DNA of 6,861 nt from DASQWP01 sp050697555 (GTDB lineage Bacteria > Actinomycetota > Thermoleophilia > Gaiellales > Gaiellaceae). This document shows, piece by piece, positions 4,338-6,861 of the stretch; position 1 is the first letter of the stretch; each line of letters begins with the position of its first letter. The stretch covers positions 1 through 6,861 of the forward strand of contig JBOHAD010000103.1 of assembly GCA_050697555.1 (NCBI GenBank). Direction: 5' to 3'. The position numbers were made by a program, and so were the translations under genes. The notes beneath the pieces were generated by a model. The model was not told the origin of the DNA and did no database searches. It worked only from the letters and a program-made list of their open reading frames with translations.

Positions 4338-5702
4338 CTAGAGGCCCGGGCCGGAGCCGGACCCGACGATCGTGAACGCCTCGGTGGCGATGGCCGGAAC
4401 GAGCGTCCCGAAGGGGTAGCGCTCGTCGTAGAAGTCGCTGCGGTTGACGAGGGTGACCTCTCGGCTCAGCCCGATCAGCTTCGCTGCGAGCTCGGGGAAG
4501 GACGTCGTGAAGCGCAGGTTGACGAGCGGCTTCGTCACCTTGCCGTTCTCGATGCGAAACGTGCCGTCCCGTGTCATGCCGGTGATGAGCCCCTCGCGCG
4601 GGTCGACGACGCTGAGGTAGTGGAGCCGCGTGACGTAGATCCCGTCGCCGACGCGCTCGGCGAGCTCGTCCACCGTCGCGTTGCCGCCCGCGACCGCGAG
4701 ATTGAAAGGGACGGGCCCGAAGCCCTGCGAAGGCGCCGAGAGCCCGTGCCCGGTCGACGAGCGGCCCTCGCCCGACTGCTTGGCGGTGCGACGATCCCAG
4801 ACGACGTCGCGCGCGACGCCCTCCTCGATCAGCGCGACACGCTGCTTGGGGACGCCCTCGAGGTCGAACGCCTTCGGGAGGCCGGCCGGCTCGAGCCCGT
4901 CGTCCCGAACGGTGAAACTCTCGTGAAACAGCTTCTCGCCCAGGCGCCCCGACAGGTAGCTCCGCCCCTCGAGGAGCGCGAGCGCGTTCAGGGAGCTGAA
5001 GCCGAAGTAGAAGAGGAGCTCGGAGATCGCATACGGCTCGAGGACGGCGCGGTACGTTCCCGGCTCGAGCGTCTCGGCGCCGCGTGTCCGCTCCGCCTTC
5101 TCGGCCGCCTCCCGCGCCACCGCCGCCGGATCGAGGTCCCCTGCTCTCCAGGACGTCGCCTCCGCATACCCCGACGCCCCGTCGGTCGCCGCCAGAGCGA
5201 GGACGCTCACATCGCTCATGGACTGGGAAACGGCGTGGCCCTTGCTCGAGGCGACCGCGAGCTCGGTGACGCCGCTCGTGTAGTACCCGTAGAGCCCGAA
5301 GCCCGGCGCGGCTTCGATGGCCGCCGCGGCCGCCTGGGCCTGCTGCTCCGGCGTGAGGGTGGCCGTAGCCTCGTCATAGCCCGCCACGTCGGGCGTCTCG
5401 GCGGCCCCGGGGAGCCCCGCGAAGCCTGGGTCGGTGGGAGAGCGGTCGGCCGCCTCCGCGGCGCGGCCCGCAGCCTTCCCGAGCGCGTCGTCGTCCGTCC
5501 TGTTCGTGACGGCGCAGCCCACCTTCCCGTCGCGGACGACGCGGATCGTCACGGTCTCGTCGCGGATCAGCGTCGGCTGGTGCACCTCCGAGTCCGCGAA
5601 GCGGGCGAAGCCGGACTCCTCCACGTGCACGAGCGCGTCGGCCTCGTCTCCCTCCGCCGCACGCCACGCGCGCTCGGCGAGCTCGAGCGCCCGTTCCGTC
5701 AC
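4338..5702 (-). CDS. pmbA: TldE/PmbA-type subunit of the TldD/TldE metalloprotease
   Basis: 454 residues, normal for the family. In known systems TldE (PmbA) pairs with TldD to form a cytosolic zinc protease that degrades unfolded or small peptides and, in E. coli, matures microcin B17 and breaks down CcdA. Visible family features are an N-terminal domain with DALVHVEESGFARFADSEVH (about 22-41) and RDETVTIRVV (47-56). The C-terminal domain has GTYRAVLEPYAISELL (215-230), KLFHESFTVRDDG (257-269), DLEGVPKQRVALIEEGV (280-296), STGHG (316-320) and the closing DPREGLITGMTRDGTFRIENGK region (367-388). No HExxxH is present (HESFTV lacks the second His), as expected for the E subunit, which carries no zinc. 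The GTG at 5702 overlaps the tldD stop as GTGA, so translation is coupled. Confidence 0.92.
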   Translation of the reverse strand: MTERALELAERAWRAAEGDEADALVHVEESGFARFADSEVHQPTLIRDETVTIRVVRDGKVGCAVTNRTDDDALGKAAGRAAEAADRSPTDPGFAGLPGAAETPDVAGYDEATATLTPEQQAQAAAAAIEAAPGFGLYGYYTSGVTELAVASSKGHAVSQSMSDVSVLALAATDGASGYAEATSWRAGDLDPAAVAREAAEKAERTRGAETLEPGTYRAVLEPYAISELLFYFGFSSLNALALLEGRSYLSGRLGEKLFHESFTVRDDGLEPAGLPKAFDLEGVPKQRVALIEEGVARDVVWDRRTAKQSGEGRSSTGHGLSAPSQGFGPVPFNLAVAGGNATVDELAERVGDGIYVTRLHYLSVVDPREGLITGMTRDGTFRIENGKVTKPLVNLRFTTSFPELAAKLIGLSREVTLVNRSDFYDERYPFGTLVPAIATEAFTIVGSGSGPGL

Positions 5703-6861
5703 TGACGTACGCCCACTTGCACGTCGCGGAAGCGCGCCGGCGACGTCCCGTGCGACACGTGGGCGTGCTGTCCCGGCTGGCCCTTGCCGCAGTTGGTGAG
5801 CCCGAAGAGGCGCCACTCGTCTTTCCCCGCGACGGCGTCGAGACCGGCCCAGAACTCGGGCGTCACGCCCATGTACGTCGCGTCTCGGAGCATGCGGCCG
5901 AGCTTCCCGCGCTTGATCTCCCAGGCGATCTGCGTCCCGAACTGGAAGTTGAGCCGCTTGTCGTCGATCGACCAGCTCTTGTTCGTGCAGAGATAGATGC
6001 CGTCCTCGACGTCGGCAAGGAGGTCGTCGAAGGAGCCCTCGCCCGGCTCGAGGTGGAGGTTCGTCATGCGCACGAGCGGCATGCGGCGCCAGCTGTCCGC
6101 CCGCATGGAGCCGCCCTGGCCCTCCCCGATCAGCGCGGCGGTCTGCCGCGAGGAGAGGTAGCCGCGGAGGACACCCGCCTCCACCACCGGCTGGCGGCGC
6201 GCGGGGACGCCTTCGTCGTCGTAGCCGAACGTCCCCAGCCCGAGCGGCGTCGTCGGGTCCGCGGTGATGTTCATGTGCTCGGAGCCGTAGCGGAGGCTGC
6301 CGAGGTCCTCCGGCTTGAGGAAGCTCGTGCCCGCGTAGGCCGCCTCCGTGCCGTACACGCGGTCGAGCTCGGTCGGATGGCCGACGGACTCGTGCACCTG
6401 GAGCTCCATCTGCTCCGCGTCCAGCACGACCGTCGTCACCGTCGCTGGGCACGGGTCGGCCGTGAGCAGGGCGGCGGCCTCCTCCGCGACGCGCGGCGCT
6501 TCCTGCTCGAGTCCGAGGCCCTCGACGTACTCCCAGCCGGCCTGCCCGCTCGAGCCTCCGTGCGCGCTCGGGTAGCTCCGCGCCTGCACGCGGCCGTCGT
6601 CGCCGACGGCGAGGGCGTCGATGCCGCCGCCGCACTCGACGAGCTCCTGCCGGATGCGGGCTCCCTCCGACGAGGCGAAGACCCGGAGCTCGCGGAGGGC
6701 GCGCACGCTCGCCTCCGTGATCTTCACCTCCGGCCGGCGCAGGCCCTCCTCCGCGCGCAGGCAGAGCTCGATCTTGCGCTCGAGCGGAACCTCGATCGGA
6801 TCCTGCTCGACGGGCGCGCGATACTCGCCCGTCTCCGCGGCGAGGGGGGCGAGCTCGACGC
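5699..6861 (-). CDS. tldD: TldD zinc metalloprotease subunit, N-terminus off the right edge
   Basis: The frame is open to the right edge, giving 386 visible residues of a protein usually near 480-500; roughly 100 N-terminal residues and the start lie outside. The edge sequence PVEQDPIEVPLERKIEL and then VKITEASVRALRELRVFASSEG match the conserved TldD N-terminal domain. The catalytic HExxxH is intact (HESVGH, histidine codons at 6394-6392 and 6379-6377), followed by PTELD. The downstream Cys that completes the zinc site in E. coli TldD is present in TNCGKGQPGQ (codon 5791-5789). DGIYLCTNKSWSIDDKRLNFQFGTQ is the typical core of the C-terminal domain; quoted in parts, its key residues are DGIYL and FQFGTQ. 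The gene should therefore encode an active subunit, working with the PmbA encoded directly after it. An internal GTG at 6727 is not the start, because conserved sequence continues upstream. Confidence 0.93.
   Translation of the reverse strand, partial: VELAPLAAETGEYRAPVEQDPIEVPLERKIELCLRAEEGLRRPEVKITEASVRALRELRVFASSEGARIRQELVECGGGIDALAVGDDGRVQARSYPSAHGGSSGQAGWEYVEGLGLEQEAPRVAEEAAALLTADPCPATVTTVVLDAEQMELQVHESVGHPTELDRVYGTEAAYAGTSFLKPEDLGSLRYGSEHMNITADPTTPLGLGTFGYDDEGVPARRQPVVEAGVLRGYLSSRQTAALIGEGQGGSMRADSWRRMPLVRMTNLHLEPGEGSFDDLLADVEDGIYLCTNKSWSIDDKRLNFQFGTQIAWEIKRGKLGRMLRDATYMGVTPEFWAGLDAVAGKDEWRLFGLTNCGKGQPGQHAHVSHGTSPARFRDVQVGVRQ

Noticed and set aside
3440..4375. 311-codon open frame on the plus strand opposite the propeller gene
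   Set aside because: It is antisense to the six-Asp-box gene and no domain is recognisable.
4035..5705. 556-codon open frame on the plus strand opposite pmbA
   Set aside because: It is antisense to a clear pmbA, with skewed Arg/Glu/Gly composition and no motifs. It is the mirror frame of a GC-rich gene.
4338..6861. TldD/TldE as part of a microcin or toxin-antitoxin locus
   Set aside because: The pair is widespread as a housekeeping protease. No cyclodehydratase, precursor with a convincing start, toxin or immunity gene is in the window.

Overview
The window is GC-rich, densely coding bacterial DNA. It is most likely from a high-GC actinobacterium. The codon third positions are almost all G or C, GTG starts are frequent, there is a short SecG with a central Gly-rich loop, and the gene types would fit the Thermoleophilia/Gaiellales. 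That placement is an impression from sequence style and was not tested. No tRNA, rRNA, CRISPR array, transposase or phage gene is visible.

Layout: at the left edge a small zinc-ribbon protein gene (1-221, minus) runs off the window. A 70-bp divergent gap separates it from a plus-strand run with short gaps: a GT4 glycosyltransferase (292-1311), a cation diffusion facilitator metal exporter (1320-2225), a stand-alone response-regulator receiver (2258-2641) and secG (2651-2869). A minus-strand run meets it tail to tail with only 4 bp between stop codons. Reading in its own direction, that run is tldD (5699-6861, cut by the right edge), pmbA/tldE (4338-5702), a 139-bp gap, a six-Asp-box beta-propeller protein (3122-4198) and a MoaD/ThiS-like sulfur-carrier protein (2874-3131).

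Functional logic: tldD and pmbA overlap by 4 bp and should make the two-subunit TldD/TldE metalloprotease; the HExxxH motif and the Cys zinc ligand are present in the D subunit. The propeller and the MoaD-like protein overlap by 10 bp and are probably made together. The plus-strand genes look like unrelated housekeeping functions that share transcription: envelope glycan synthesis, metal export, phosphorelay and protein secretion.

The most unusual stretch is the gap at 4199-4337. It holds two near-identical palindromic sites (TTGTG-N9-CACAA) whose centres are 73 bp apart, about seven helical turns. They flank a GC-rich hairpin, and the proximal site lies where the -35 region of a possible promoter for the propeller-moaD pair would be. 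The same gap also contains a 40-codon frame that ends in a GTGA overlap with the propeller start. No complete new defence or mobile system is visible.
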